Source: an uncultured Trueperaceae bacterium
Lineage (GTDB): Bacteria > Deinococcota > Deinococci > Deinococcales > Trueperaceae
Direction: 5' to 3'
DNA length: 64,000 bases
Assembly (NCBI GenBank): GCA_937873495.1
Contig: CALMXZ010000010.1
Location: forward strand, 62,001-126,000
Position 1 is the first letter of the stretch, and the number at the start of each line of letters is the position of its first letter. The notes beneath the pieces were generated by a model. That model was not told where the DNA came from. It ran no database searches and saw only the letters and a list, made by a program, of their open reading frames with translations. A program made the translations under genes and the position numbers. Positions 7,813 to 17,121 of the stretch are shown one piece after another.

Positions 7813-8589
7813 TTACCTGACGGCCACCGAAGCCACCGCCAGGTCCACCTCGGCCTCGGCCACGGTCCGGCCTTCCCAGCGGAAGCGCACCAGCCAGACG
7901 GACTCCCCGAGCTGCTCGGCTTCCGAGACCCAACCGTCGAGCCCGCGCACCGCCGCCGCCACGCGCGCGTCCGTGAAGGCCAACGCGGCGGCTGCCGAAC
8001 TGCGCATGGAACGCCATTCGTCCACCGAAACGAGCGCCGGAACCTCGATCTCGACGATCCTCAGGTCTTCGAGCGAGCGCGCCCATTCGTTGGCGGAGCG
8101 CAGCGTGACGACGAGCGACTCGACCCCGCGCTCCACGAACACGGTCCATGCGTCGCGCGAGTCGTCGTAGGCGACCCAGATCCAGTCGTTGTCGTCGATG
8201 TCGCCGGCGAAGGCCAGGAACTCGCTGTCGTAGCGCAGGAAGCCGAGCAGAGCCTCCTCGGCGGCGGCGTACGACTCGTCGGCGATGCCGAAGCTCGAGT
8301 CCCAGGCGAACACGCGCCCGTCCGCGAGCCGGACCTGCGCCCAGCCGAGGGGAACGCCGTTGGCGGTGAAGAAATCGACGCGCCACAGCCCGTAGCGGTC
8401 CTGGGAGCCGTAGGCGCTCGCCGTCCAGCCGGCGTACTCGGCCAACCCGGTGGCGAACATCGGATGACCGGCCGCGACGGCGATGGCGCGCTGCGCGCCG
8501 GGGCCGCTATCCTGCGCCGCGGCGAGGGGGCCGCACGTCAGCGCCAGGAGGACGGCGAGGACCGCCGCGAACCGCCGAGCGCTGCTCAT
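7813..8589 (-). CDS. Secreted protein of unknown function
   Basis: 258 residues. A clear signal peptide (hydrophobic 8-24, cleavage likely after PLAAA-QD) precedes a mature domain with two repeated alpha/beta-like parts: VDFFTANGVPLGWAQVRLADGRVFAWD (28-residue core of the first) and VRFRWEGRTVAEAEVDLAVA near the end, resembling PepSY-like hot-dog repeats (Trp-x-V-x-F...A-x-V), although I cannot assign it firmly. Its ATG overlaps the DUF1501 stop (TGATG), so it belongs to the DUF1800-DUF1501 operon. The function is unknown; the periplasm is the likely location. Confidence 0.7.
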   Translation of the reverse strand: MSSARRFAAVLAVLLALTCGPLAAAQDSGPGAQRAIAVAAGHPMFATGLAEYAGWTASAYGSQDRYGLWRVDFFTANGVPLGWAQVRLADGRVFAWDSSFGIADESYAAAEEALLGFLRYDSEFLAFAGDIDDNDWIWVAYDDSRDAWTVFVERGVESLVVTLRSANEWARSLEDLRIVEIEVPALVSVDEWRSMRSSAAAALAFTDARVAAAVRGLDGWVSEAEQLGESVWLVRFRWEGRTVAEAEVDLAVASVAVR

Positions 8590-9914
8590 CACGCCCCCGG
8601 CCGCACGATGCCGCGGTAGTTCGCCCGGTAACCAGGGAAGACGCTGCCGACCGACGGGTTCTGCAAGCGCTGCACGAGGATCTCCGAGAGCACGTCGCGG
8701 AAGTCCGTCGTGATGGCCAGGTCGCCGTCGTCGAGGGCCGCGGGCGCCAACGACGGCCATACCGTGTGGACCCCGCCGCGCACGCTCCCACCCATCACGA
8801 GCATGGAGCCGCCCCGCCCATGGTCGGTGCCGCCGCTGGCGTTCTCCTCCAGCTTGCGGCCGAACTCGCTCATGGTCACGACCGTCAGGCGGTCCGAGCG
8901 ATCCGCCACGTCTTCGTAGAAGGCCGCGAGCCCGGCGCCCAACTCCTCGAGCAGGTTGGCGAACTGCCCCTCGACGCCGCCCTGCTCCTCGTGGGTGTCC
9001 CAGCCGCCGAGGTCGACGCATGCGACCTCGAGGCCGACATCGGCGCGGATGAGCTGGGCCACCTGCCGGAGCGCCTCGCCGAAGCTCGTCTCCGGGTAGC
9101 CGACCGAGCCGGAGTTGCCCCGTTCCAACCCGCCGTCCGCCGCGACGCGCCTGAGGTCGCGCATCGCGCTGAACACGCTCTCCGCCTCGCGCTCGAACGC
9201 CGAGCCGGCGCCGACGCTCCGGTAGAGTTCGCGCAGTCCGTCCTCGAGATCCGGCCTGAGGTGATCGGGGACGTTCAGATCGAAGCCGTCCAACGACTCG
9301 AGGGCGAGGGCCGCCTCCGGTCCTTGCAACGACGACGGCAGCAGCGTGCCCATCGCTACCGCCCGGAACGGCGAGTCGTTGGTCCACGGGACGGACTGCA
9401 GGTGGCGCGTGAGCCAGCCCGTCTGCGTGACGCGCACCCCCGGGGTGCCGCGCTCGATGTACTCCATGGCGTCGAAGTGCGACCGTGACGGGTCGGGCGA
9501 GCCGGCGGCATGGACGACGGCCAAGTGACCGGCGCGGTAGATGTCATGCAGACGCCCCAACGCCGGGTGGAAGCCGAAGAAGCCGTCGAGGTCGAGCACC
9601 CGCCCCTCCGGCACGGCGGTCTGCGACCGTCGGTCGTAGAAGGCCGCTCCCTCGCCGACGGGGACGATGGCTGCCAGGCTGTCCATGCCGCCGCGCAGGA
9701 AGACCACCACCAGGGTGTCGACCTCGCGTGGCGTCTGGGCGAACGCCACGAACGGCAGGTTGGGGAAGAGCGGTCTGGAGAGGAGCAGCGCGCCGGTCCC
9801 GACCATGCCCTTCACGAACGTGCGCCGGCTGACGCCGCGCTGGTCGAGGGTGCGGTACTCGCGGCAACCTGAAGGGTGGGTGGTGGGCGGCGGTTGGAGG
9901 ATGCGGCGGGACAT
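8589..9914 (-). CDS. DUF1501 family secreted protein (Tat substrate)
   Basis: 441 residues. The N terminus carries a twin-arginine signal (SRRTFVKGMVGTGALLL, about 28-45), so the folded protein is exported by Tat. The body is DUF1501, a distant alkaline-phosphatase/sulfatase-like fold: VVVFLRGGMDSL, HFDAMEYIERG, VDLGGWDTHEEQGG, VVTMSEFGRKLEEN and TDHGRGGSMLVMGG hold the conserved Asp/His residues expected to bind metal. Activity is unknown. ATG 9914 has GAGGAG six bases upstream. It follows the DUF1800 gene by 23 bases, a pairing seen in many bacteria. Confidence 0.9.
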   Translation of the reverse strand: MSRRILQPPPTTHPSGCREYRTLDQRGVSRRTFVKGMVGTGALLLSRPLFPNLPFVAFAQTPREVDTLVVVFLRGGMDSLAAIVPVGEGAAFYDRRSQTAVPEGRVLDLDGFFGFHPALGRLHDIYRAGHLAVVHAAGSPDPSRSHFDAMEYIERGTPGVRVTQTGWLTRHLQSVPWTNDSPFRAVAMGTLLPSSLQGPEAALALESLDGFDLNVPDHLRPDLEDGLRELYRSVGAGSAFEREAESVFSAMRDLRRVAADGGLERGNSGSVGYPETSFGEALRQVAQLIRADVGLEVACVDLGGWDTHEEQGGVEGQFANLLEELGAGLAAFYEDVADRSDRLTVVTMSEFGRKLEENASGGTDHGRGGSMLVMGGSVRGGVHTVWPSLAPAALDDGDLAITTDFRDVLSEILVQRLQNPSVGSVFPGYRANYRGIVRPGA

Positions 9915-9937
9915 CGGGTCTCCTCGAGCGGGCTGGC

Positions 9938-11341
9938 TCAGGTGAGTTGGAACGCGGGGGATGCCAGGATCAGGCCGATCAGAGAGGGTAGGCGCTCGTC
10001 GCGGAACTCTTGGGTAACGCGCTGGCTGGGGCGCAGGTCGCCAAGCGCGGTCAGCAGCGTCGAGCGGGTGCCGGGGTCGACGGGTCGACCGACCAGCCGC
10101 AGCCACAGGGCGTCCGTGAGCCCCCCGATCGTTGGAGCCTCCGGTACCACGGCGCTCAAGTCCAGGGTGATGGCACCGTCCGTCCAGCCGAGGCTGGAGT
10201 ACGCCAGCACCATGGCGGCGTTCCAGCGCTGGAGGAGGCCGTTGACGTTGAACCATGGGTCCGCGACGTCGGGGTAGCCGTTCGGTGGGAACCAGTTGTA
10301 CGGCAGGTGGCCCATCCGCTCGAGCGTCCAGGTGGGCGCCCAGGCGTCGTTGACCGCGATGCCGGGGGTGAGCGCCCGCAGCATCGCCACGACCGCCTCC
10401 ATGGGGCGGCGGAACTTGGTGCCCCGGGCCGCCCGGAAGCCCTCCGACGCGAAGAGCGTGCGCAGCATCGCGCGGATGTCGCCGTCCGTCGCCAGGAACG
10501 TGGCCGTGACGGCGGCGACGACCTCCTCGGGCGGCTCGTCCGAGACGAAGCGCCGGCAGAGCTTCTTGCTGACGAACCGCGCGGTGGACGGGTGGGTGGC
10601 AAGGATGTCGAGGACTTGCAGCCCGTCCTCGACGCCGCGGCCGGCGGCGATCCTGTGACCGAGCACGACCTTCTCCCCGTCGTCGTGGCGGTTGCGGTCG
10701 AAGACGAAGTCGCCGCGCCACTCCTGCTGCAGCGTCCAGCCGGTGAAGCACCGCGCCACCTCGACCACGTCCTGCTGCGTGTAGCCGCCGTCGACGCCGA
10801 GCGTGTGCAGCTCCATGACCTCGCGGGCGTAGTTCTCGTTCGGGTGGTCGCGGTTGCTGAAGGTGTTGTCAAGGTAGATGAGCATGCCCGGGCTGCGCGC
10901 CGAGGCGAGGAGGAGGTCGCGGAAACGCCCGAGGGCGTGGCTCCTGGCCACCTCCCGGTCGTCGACGACCTTCTCCGGGATCCTGTCGGGCAGCGGCACG
11001 TTGAAGTGATCGGTCCAGAACTCGACCATCTTCTCGAAGAGCTGGCGCTCGCTGTACGCGGCCCGGAACAGGCGCCCCCAGACGACCTGTTGGTTGACGG
11101 CGCCGTAATCCTCGTCAAGGGCGCGCCGCAGCCCGCGCACGTCTTCGAGCAGCACTGGGTGCTCCGCGAGGAAACGGTCCACGAGCGGGTCGTCGATGGC
11201 CTCATGGTCGAGCTGCCACTCCACGTAGCCGGTCTCGCCGAGCTCGCGCACGCGCTCCAGGTCCTGCGGTCTGGCCCCCCAGGTGAGGCGGTTGACGAGG
11301 TGCAAGTCGGCGTCGACGGAGCTCGACGGTTCAAGGTGCAT
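9938..11341 (-). CDS. DUF1800 family protein
   Basis: 467-residue DUF1800 protein, mostly helical. Recognisable blocks are HLVNRLTWGARPQDLERV at the start, MVEFWTDHFNVP, LGRFRDLLLASARSPGMLIYLDN, NENYAREVMELHTLGVDGGY and the central FTGWTL. This family is nearly always encoded beside DUF1501; the pair is suspected to act in the envelope, but no activity is established. ATG 11341 was chosen over a TTG two codons earlier. First gene of the operon and divergent from the BceR-type regulator gene, with only 76 bases between starts. Confidence 0.9.
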   Translation of the reverse strand: MHLEPSSSVDADLHLVNRLTWGARPQDLERVRELGETGYVEWQLDHEAIDDPLVDRFLAEHPVLLEDVRGLRRALDEDYGAVNQQVVWGRLFRAAYSERQLFEKMVEFWTDHFNVPLPDRIPEKVVDDREVARSHALGRFRDLLLASARSPGMLIYLDNTFSNRDHPNENYAREVMELHTLGVDGGYTQQDVVEVARCFTGWTLQQEWRGDFVFDRNRHDDGEKVVLGHRIAAGRGVEDGLQVLDILATHPSTARFVSKKLCRRFVSDEPPEEVVAAVTATFLATDGDIRAMLRTLFASEGFRAARGTKFRRPMEAVVAMLRALTPGIAVNDAWAPTWTLERMGHLPYNWFPPNGYPDVADPWFNVNGLLQRWNAAMVLAYSSLGWTDGAITLDLSAVVPEAPTIGGLTDALWLRLVGRPVDPGTRSTLLTALGDLRPSQRVTQEFRDERLPSLIGLILASPAFQLT

Positions 11342-11417
11342 GGGCAATCATTAGCTCTACGTGGGAGAGGTATGTGAGAGGTTGTAAGGTATGGGCCCAA
11401 GCGAAGGCGGCAGCGCC

Positions 11418-12113
11418 ATGCACCGTATATACCTGGTCGAGGACGAACCCAAGCTGGCCACCATGCTGGCCGCGCACCTGGAGCGCTACGGCTACGAGGT
11501 CGTGGTCGCGCGGCGCTTCGACGACCTCAAGAACGAGTTCCTGGCCTCCGGCGCCGGCCTCGTGCTCCTCGACGTCAACCTGCCTTGGTACGACGGCTTC
11601 TACTGGTGCCGTCAGATCAGGACCACGTCCAACGCGCCGGTGATCTTCATCTCGGCGCGCTCAGGTGAGATGGACCAGGTGCTGGCGATCGACAACGGCG
11701 GCGACGACTACATCGTCAAACCGTTCAACCTCGAGGTCGTCACGGCCAAGGTGCGCGGCGCGCTGCGGCGCGCTTACGGCGAGTACGCGCACGCCGGCGA
11801 CCTGACCGTGTCCGCCGCCGGCCTCACCTTTGACCCCTTGCGCATGGTCGCGGTTTTCGGGGGGCGCCTGGCGGAGCTGAGCCGGAACGAGGGCCAGCTT
11901 CTCGAAGTCTTGCTGAGGGCCGCCGGCAAGGTCGTAGGCAGGGAGGCGCTCCTCGAGGCCCTGTGGGACGACGCGGCGTTCGTCGATGACAACACGCTCA
12001 CCGTGAACGTGAACCGCCTGCGCAAGAAGCTGACGGAGCTGGGCCTTGCCGGCGTGGTCCGGACGGTGCGGGGCTCGGGCTACGCGCTCCAGCTCCCAGG
12101 GGGTGACGTGTGA
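11418..12113 (+). CDS. BceR-type OmpR-family response regulator
   Basis: 231 residues: receiver domain with phospho-acceptor D52 in LLDVNLPWYDGFYWC, the Trp-Tyr-Asp-Gly-Phe pattern typical of BceR/BraR regulators, then a winged-helix DNA-binding domain (SRNEGQLLEVLL, TLTVNVNRLRKKL, VRTVRGSGYALQ). It should control the adjacent ABC genes. ATG 11418, with GAAGGCGG before it, is preferred to the in-frame ATG 11391 because a -10-like TAAGGT (11385-11390) lies directly against the latter. Followed at 12186 by its kinase. Confidence 0.9.
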   Translation: MHRIYLVEDEPKLATMLAAHLERYGYEVVVARRFDDLKNEFLASGAGLVLLDVNLPWYDGFYWCRQIRTTSNAPVIFISARSGEMDQVLAIDNGGDDYIVKPFNLEVVTAKVRGALRRAYGEYAHAGDLTVSAAGLTFDPLRMVAVFGGRLAELSRNEGQLLEVLLRAAGKVVGREALLEALWDDAAFVDDNTLTVNVNRLRKKLTELGLAGVVRTVRGSGYALQLPGGDV

Positions 12114-12185
12114 TGAGTCGGGTCGGCCGACCGCGAGGTGGCGCGGCATGACGCGGTCTCCGAGGCTGCGCGGGCTCGCTCGCTC

Positions 12186-13259
12186 ATGAGACCCCTGGAC
12201 TACCTGCTCGACCGCTTGCCGCTCGTCCTCGGCTTCTCGGCTGCTCTCGTCTTCCTCCTCCTGGTCGTGCATCTCGCCGTCGCCCCGCTGCGCGCCGGCG
12301 ACGCCGGGTACATCTTCCTGCTTGGAGCAGTTAGCGCGTCCGTCTGCCTGTTCGTCGACTACCAGCGGCAACGCGGGTTCCGCTCGAGCGTGGAGCGCCG
12401 GTTGGCGACCGCAGCGGGGCGCTCGCTTCCTGGCGAGGGCGAGCCCCGTGGGGAGCGCGCGTCCGACGGCTTCGAGCCGGTTCAGCTCCCGCCGGCGAAG
12501 TCGCGCGAGCAGCGCGCGCTCACCGAGCTGCTCGCCAACTCGCAGCGCTCCGCGCTCGAAGGGCTGCAGCGCTATCGGCGCAGCGCAGAGGAGCATCGGG
12601 CGTTCGTAGACCTCTGGGTGCACCACATGAAGACACCGCTGGCCGTCCTGGAGCTGACGGTTCAGCAGCGCGAGGCGGAAGACGATTGGCGGAGCGTCGC
12701 CGAGGAGGTCGACCAACTCGCGCATGGCCTCGACCTCATGCTCACCGCCTCCCGCCTGGAGCGGTTCGAGTTCGACCTGAAGCCCGCGACGGTGGACCTG
12801 GTGAGCGTGGTCCGCGCGAGCGTGAACGAACTCAAGCGCGCCTGGATCCGCAGCGGCGTCTTCCCGAGCGTCGACGCGCCGGCCGAGCCCGTCGAGGTCG
12901 AGACCGACCCGAAGTGGCTCCAGGTCGTGCTGCGCCAGCTCCTCACCAACGCCATGAAGTACAGCGCGGCAGGCCAGAAGGTCAGGGTCGGCGTCAGGGC
13001 CCTGGATGGCGGCGGGGCGGTCATTAGCGTGTCGGACGACGGCATCGGTATCCCGCCCGAGGACCTGCCGCGCGTCTTCGACCGGTTCTTCACCGGCGCC
13101 AACGGTAGGCGCACGAAGGCATCCACCGGCATGGGGCTCTTTCTGGCGGCCGAGGTCTGCAGGCGCCTGGGGCATGAGCTGGTGGCCGAGTCGCGCGTCG
13201 GCGAGGGCGCCGCTTTCACCATCCAACTGAGGCCGCAGGGACTCCATCGGTTGCGATGA
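12186..13259 (+). CDS. BceS-type intramembrane-sensing histidine kinase
   Basis: 357 residues. Two transmembrane helices (about 11-33 and 41-57) with only a short loop between them and no extracellular sensor, as in kinases that take their signal from a partner ABC transporter. H-box WVHHMKTPLAVLEL with phospho-acceptor H146, N-box QLLTNAMKYS, G-boxes DDGIGIPPEDLPRVFDRFF and STGMGLFLAAEV. A GTG at 12138 is an alternative start that would add 16 residues; ATG 12186 gives the usual short N terminus before helix 1. No good ribosome binding site at either. Confidence 0.9.
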   Translation: MRPLDYLLDRLPLVLGFSAALVFLLLVVHLAVAPLRAGDAGYIFLLGAVSASVCLFVDYQRQRGFRSSVERRLATAAGRSLPGEGEPRGERASDGFEPVQLPPAKSREQRALTELLANSQRSALEGLQRYRRSAEEHRAFVDLWVHHMKTPLAVLELTVQQREAEDDWRSVAEEVDQLAHGLDLMLTASRLERFEFDLKPATVDLVSVVRASVNELKRAWIRSGVFPSVDAPAEPVEVETDPKWLQVVLRQLLTNAMKYSAAGQKVRVGVRALDGGGAVISVSDDGIGIPPEDLPRVFDRFFTGANGRRTKASTGMGLFLAAEVCRRLGHELVAESRVGEGAAFTIQLRPQGLHRLR

Positions 13260-13299
13260 GGCGCCCGTCGGCGCCGACGAGCGGGATGCCCCGCTGTCG

Positions 13300-13373
13300 C
13301 CCGCGATCGAACGCTGCGGGCGTCGCCGCGATTGAACGCGGCGGGCGCCGCCCGCGATCGAACACCGCGGGCG
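13300..13373 (+). repeat. Three tandem 23-bp hairpin repeats
   Basis: Copies at 13300-13322, 13325-13347 and 13351-13373 (spacing 25 and 26 bp) share a core CGATYGAAC and can each fold into a small hairpin (CCCGC/GCGGG, GCCGC/GCGGC, CCCGCG/CGCGGG). The outer pair changes from C-G to G-C in copy 2 on both arms, a compensating change. They lie between the kinase and the ABC ATPase gene and may be an attenuator or a protein-binding array. Confidence 0.7.
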
Positions 13374-13384
13374 GGTGACGGCGC

Positions 13385-13416
13385 CGTAAGGTTCCCGGGA
13401 GCGGGCGTAAGGTTCC
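13385..13416 (+). promoter_or_regulatory. Direct repeats, candidate response-regulator boxes
   Basis: CGTAAGGTTCC occurs at 13385-13395 and again at 13406-13416, 21 bp (two helical turns) apart. A related GGTAAGGCTTC lies at 13466-13476 and TGTAAGGT at 11383-11390 before the response regulator gene. A 16-bp direct repeat GCGGGTGACGGCGCCG (13371-13386 and 13423-13438) flanks the pair. This fits tandem binding of an OmpR-type regulator upstream of the ABC genes. Confidence 0.5.
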
Positions 13417-13443
13417 GCGATGGCGGGTGACGGCGCCGCGCCG

Positions 13444-13472
13444 CTAGGCTCCTCCCGTAACGGGAGGTAAGG
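13444..13472 (+). promoter_or_regulatory. -10 element and small inverted repeat before the ABC ATPase gene
   Basis: TAGGCT (13444-13449) could be the -10 of an internal promoter. Just after it, CCTCCCG (13451-13457) and CGGGAGG (13461-13467) form a 7-bp inverted repeat whose right arm includes the ribosome binding site of the ATPase gene (ATG 13479). It can act as an operator, or as a hairpin hiding that site if RNA starts further upstream. Confidence 0.4.
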
Positions 13473-13478
13473 CTTCAG

Positions 13479-14262
<784 letters not shown>

Positions 14263-14288
<26 letters not shown>

Positions 14289-16161
14289 CAACATCCGCGG
14301 CAGCGCCCTCCGCTACGCCGCCTTCTTCCTCAGCAGCACGTTCTCCGTCGTCCTGTTCTTCGTCTACGCGCAGTTCATCATGCACCCCGACGTGGCGGGC
14401 GGCTACGTCTACGGCGGCGACGCGACGCGGGTCGTGCTCATCGTGTGCGAGGTCCTCGTAGCCGTCTTCGCGTTCTTCTTCGTGCTCTACTCCAGCGGCG
14501 CCTTCCTCCGCGCGCGCAACCAGGAGTTCGGGCTGCTCGCGCTCATGGGCACCACCCGCGGCCAGCTCAGGCGGCTCATCTGGCTCGAGAACTCGGTCTT
14601 GTCGGTAGGAGCCATCGCCCTGGGCATAGGCCTAGGGCTCCTGCTCTCGCGCCTGTTCCTGCTAGGCATCAGCCGGGTCCTCGGGCTCGACGAGCCCATC
14701 CGGTTCCTCTTCGTGCCGAACGCCATCCTCCTGACCGCCGCGAGCTTCTTCGGCCTGTTCCAGCTCGTCACCCTGGTCGGCGGCTTCAGGATCGGCCGGC
14801 TGGAGGTCGTCGAGCTCATGCGCGCCGCCCGCAAGCCGCGCACCGTGCCGCGCGCCTCGGCCCTGCTCGCGCTGCTCGGAGCCGCGCTGGTGGTGGCGGG
14901 CTACGTCGTCGCCCTCGGGGTGGAAGGGGCTGGGGTCGTGCTTGCCTTCGTGCCCGTCGTGGCCGCCGTCGTGCTCGGCACGTTCCTCCTCTTCACACAC
15001 GGCAGCGTCCTGTTGCTGCGCCGGCTGCGCGGCGCCAGGGCCAGCTACCTGAGGGGCACGCGCATGCTGATCGTCTCGCAGCTGATCTTCCGGGTGCGCG
15101 ACAACGCCCGTCTCCTGGCCACCATCGCGACCCTGAGCGCCGTGGTGCTTGCCGCCGCCGGGTCGTTCTACGTCTTCAACCGCGGCTTCGAGCAAAGCCT
15201 GGAGGGCATGTACCAGCAGGAACTGGCGTTCGTCGAGCGGTCGGATGGCAGGTCCAGCCTCGGCCCGTCCGAAGTGGACGGCGTCCTGAGCCGCGACGCG
15301 GTCGCGCCCACGGTGAGGGCTTCCGTGCGTATCCACGAGCTGCGGTCCCGGGGCCCGGTGGCCGGGGAGGAGGGGTGGCTCGTGCTCGTCGGCGCGAGCG
15401 ACTATGCCGCCCTGGCGCGGGCGGCGGGGTTCGCCGCTGAGCCCGCGACCGCGCCCGCGACAGCGCCCACCTCGCTGCGCCTGGTGGCCGGCGCAGCGGT
15501 GCTGGGTGACGGCGGCGTCGGGGCCTCCCGCGTCGCTCCACCCGTGACGATGCCCCCGAGCCTGCAGGGCCCCTGGTACGTGGTCGACGACTCGGCGCTC
15601 GCAGGGCTGCCGACCGAAGGGCGCGAGTACGCGCCGGCCAGGTTCTGGCTGTACGACTGGCCGGAGAGCGCGGCCACGCGCCGGCTGGAGGCCGGGCTGC
15701 AGGAGGTCGTCTTGGCGGCTCCTCGTCAAGACGTCGATGCCCGCTTCATGGGGGTGCGTCAGCTCAGGCAGACGTTGGGGCTCTCGATGTTCGCCGGCGT
15801 GTTCGTCTCCCTCCTCTTCTTCATCGGGGCGGGCAGCCTCATCTACTTCAAGCTGTTCACCGAACTAGGTGAGGACCGCCGCCTGCACGGGCGCTTGCGT
15901 CGCCTGGGGGTCACGCCGGGCGAATCGGCCAGGGTCGTCACCGCCCAGATCGCGGTCATCTACCTGCTGCCCTTCGCGCTCGGCGCGGTCCATGCGGGCT
16001 TCGCTCTCGACGCGCTCGGCAGCCTCCTGCAGCAAGACGTGACGCGCTACAGCCTGGTGGTCATCGGGCTCTTCGCGGCGGTGCAGGGCGCGTTCTTCCT
16101 GCTCACGCGCTGGACGTACTTGAGGGCCCTGCGGCCGGGGGCCGTGGCCGTGCGGGCGTAG
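14263..16161 (+). CDS. BceB-type FtsX-domain ABC permease
   Basis: 632 residues with about ten transmembrane helices: the first at 17-40, an FtsX block at about 55-230, further helices near 280-310, a large external domain of about 200 residues (roughly 312-505, starting FNRGFEQSLEGMYQQELAFV), then three helices to the end. This TM1-7, external domain, TM8-10 order is the BceB signature; the external domain is where peptide antibiotics are sensed in Firmicutes homologues. Overlaps the ATPase gene by 26 bases, so it is translated with it. Ends the BceRSAB-like module. Confidence 0.9.
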
Positions 16162-16249
16162 GCGCCCGCGCGCGGGAGGCCGTGCCGGACCGGGGCCGAT
16201 GCCGAGCACGTGTAGGCTCCTGGCCATAGCTCCGCCCGCCGTCTCCGTA

Positions 16250-16255
16250 TAGCCT
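16250..16255 (+). promoter_or_regulatory. -10 hexamer, probably leaderless, for the tag-like gene
   Basis: TAGCCT lies 6 bases before the ATG at 16262 with no ribosome binding site in between. Confidence 0.45.
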
Positions 16256-16261
16256 TGGCGC

Positions 16262-16804
16262 ATGACGACCGAACCGGGTGACTACGCCGCCAGACCCGCC
16301 TGGGCCGAGCAGGACGACATCATGCGGGCCTACTACGATCACGAGTGGGGCGTGCCGGTCACCGACGAGCGCGAGCTGTTCGAGGCGCTGAGCCTGGAGG
16401 TGTTCCAGACGGGGCTCTCGTGGTCGACGGTCTTGCGCAAGCGCCCGGCGTTCCGCGCGGCGTTCGCCGGCTTCCGGCCCGACGTCGTGGCCGCGTTTCA
16501 GGAAGCCGACGTGGCCCGCCTGCTGGCGGACACCGGGATCGTCAGGAACGAGCAGAAGATCCGCGCCACGATCCGTAACGCGGCCGCCGCGGTGGCACTG
16601 CGCGAGCACGGCGGGCTGGTGGAGCTCGTCTGGTCGTTCCGTTCGGGCCCGGAAGCCGACGGTCATACGCGCACGCCCGAATCCGAGGCGCTCGCCAAAG
16701 CGCTGCGCGGGTACGGTTTCACGTTCGTGGGTCCGACGACGATGTACGCGCTCATGCAGGCGGTCGGAGTTGTCGACGTGAGACGAAGGCCGCAGGCCGT
16801 GTGA
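16262..16804 (+). CDS. tag: DNA-3-methyladenine glycosylase I, variant without zinc ligands
   Basis: 180 residues, closely patterned on E. coli Tag: YYDHEWGVPVTDERELFEALSLE, FQTGLSWSTVLRKRPAFRAAF, GIVRNEQKIRATIRNA and LAKALRGYGFTFVGPTTMYALMQAVG. It removes 3-methyladenine from alkylated DNA. The catalytic-pocket Trp/Glu region is present, but all four residues of the Tag zinc snap are missing: Cys4 aligns with Pro in RPAW, His17 with Tyr in YYDHEWG, and the C-terminal NDHxxxC is replaced by VDVRRRPQAV. The coherent loss suggests a zinc-free variant rather than simple truncation. Confidence 0.9.
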   Translation: MTTEPGDYAARPAWAEQDDIMRAYYDHEWGVPVTDERELFEALSLEVFQTGLSWSTVLRKRPAFRAAFAGFRPDVVAAFQEADVARLLADTGIVRNEQKIRATIRNAAAAVALREHGGLVELVWSFRSGPEADGHTRTPESEALAKALRGYGFTFVGPTTMYALMQAVGVVDVRRRPQAV

Positions 16805-16808
16805 GCTG

Positions 16809-16826
16809 ACCGGAGTCGACTCCGGT
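16809..16826. terminator. 18-bp perfect palindrome after the tag gene
   Basis: ACCGGAGTCGACTCCGGT begins 4 bases past the tag stop codon. It can form a short hairpin and may end the transcript, although no T run follows. A second small stem (16943-16948 with 16956-16961) lies further on. The rest of 16805-17052 contains no gene that I can support. Confidence 0.4.
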
Positions 16827-17052
16827 GGGTTCATCCTGCCGCGCCTCCGGGTCTTCGCCGTCACAGATCCTTGCGTGTCGTCCGCGGTCGGCCGTTCGTG
16901 ACCAGGCGGCGCTGATCCCAGCGGGTTGCGCTTCCGATAGACGACCCATCTTTCGTGGGTCAACATTGCCGACTTGCTAGTCACGGTGTCCCACCGCCCG
17001 ATGGACCGCTCTGTCGCCGGTACTTGCTGTCCAGCGGGGGAGCGGGCGTCAG

Positions 17053-17093
17053 TTGACAACATCCAAAGGCCTGTGTATCCTTCCGTGTATACA
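17053..17093 (+). promoter_or_regulatory. Consensus promoter with GntR/FCD operator
   Basis: TTGACA (17053-17058), 17-base spacer, TATCCT (17076-17081); RNA should start near 17088. The palindrome TGTATACA (17086-17093), typical of FadR/VanR-type GntR operators, lies on that start. Autorepression of the regulator gene that follows is likely. Confidence 0.8.
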
Positions 17094-17121
17094 TAGAAGT
17101 ATTTCTTGAGTGGAGGTGGCT

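Noticed and set aside
11391-11417. Upstream start for the BceR-type gene, nine codons earlier
   Set aside because: The ATG directly abuts a -10-like hexamer, so it would precede or coincide with the RNA start; ATG 11418 has a ribosome binding site.
10010-13247. Long open frames antisense to the DUF1800 gene and the BceR/BceS genes
   Set aside because: Both lie opposite well-supported genes, have biased His/Arg/Gly/Val composition and no recognisable motif.
16805-17000. Possible gene remnant on the minus strand after tag
   Set aside because: The short frames there have no start with a ribosome binding site and no family resemblance.
16770-17050. Tag C terminus cut off by insertion of the following catabolic region
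   Set aside because: The two N-terminal zinc ligands are missing as well, so the short C terminus is better explained as part of a zinc-free variant; no insertion-element ends are visible.
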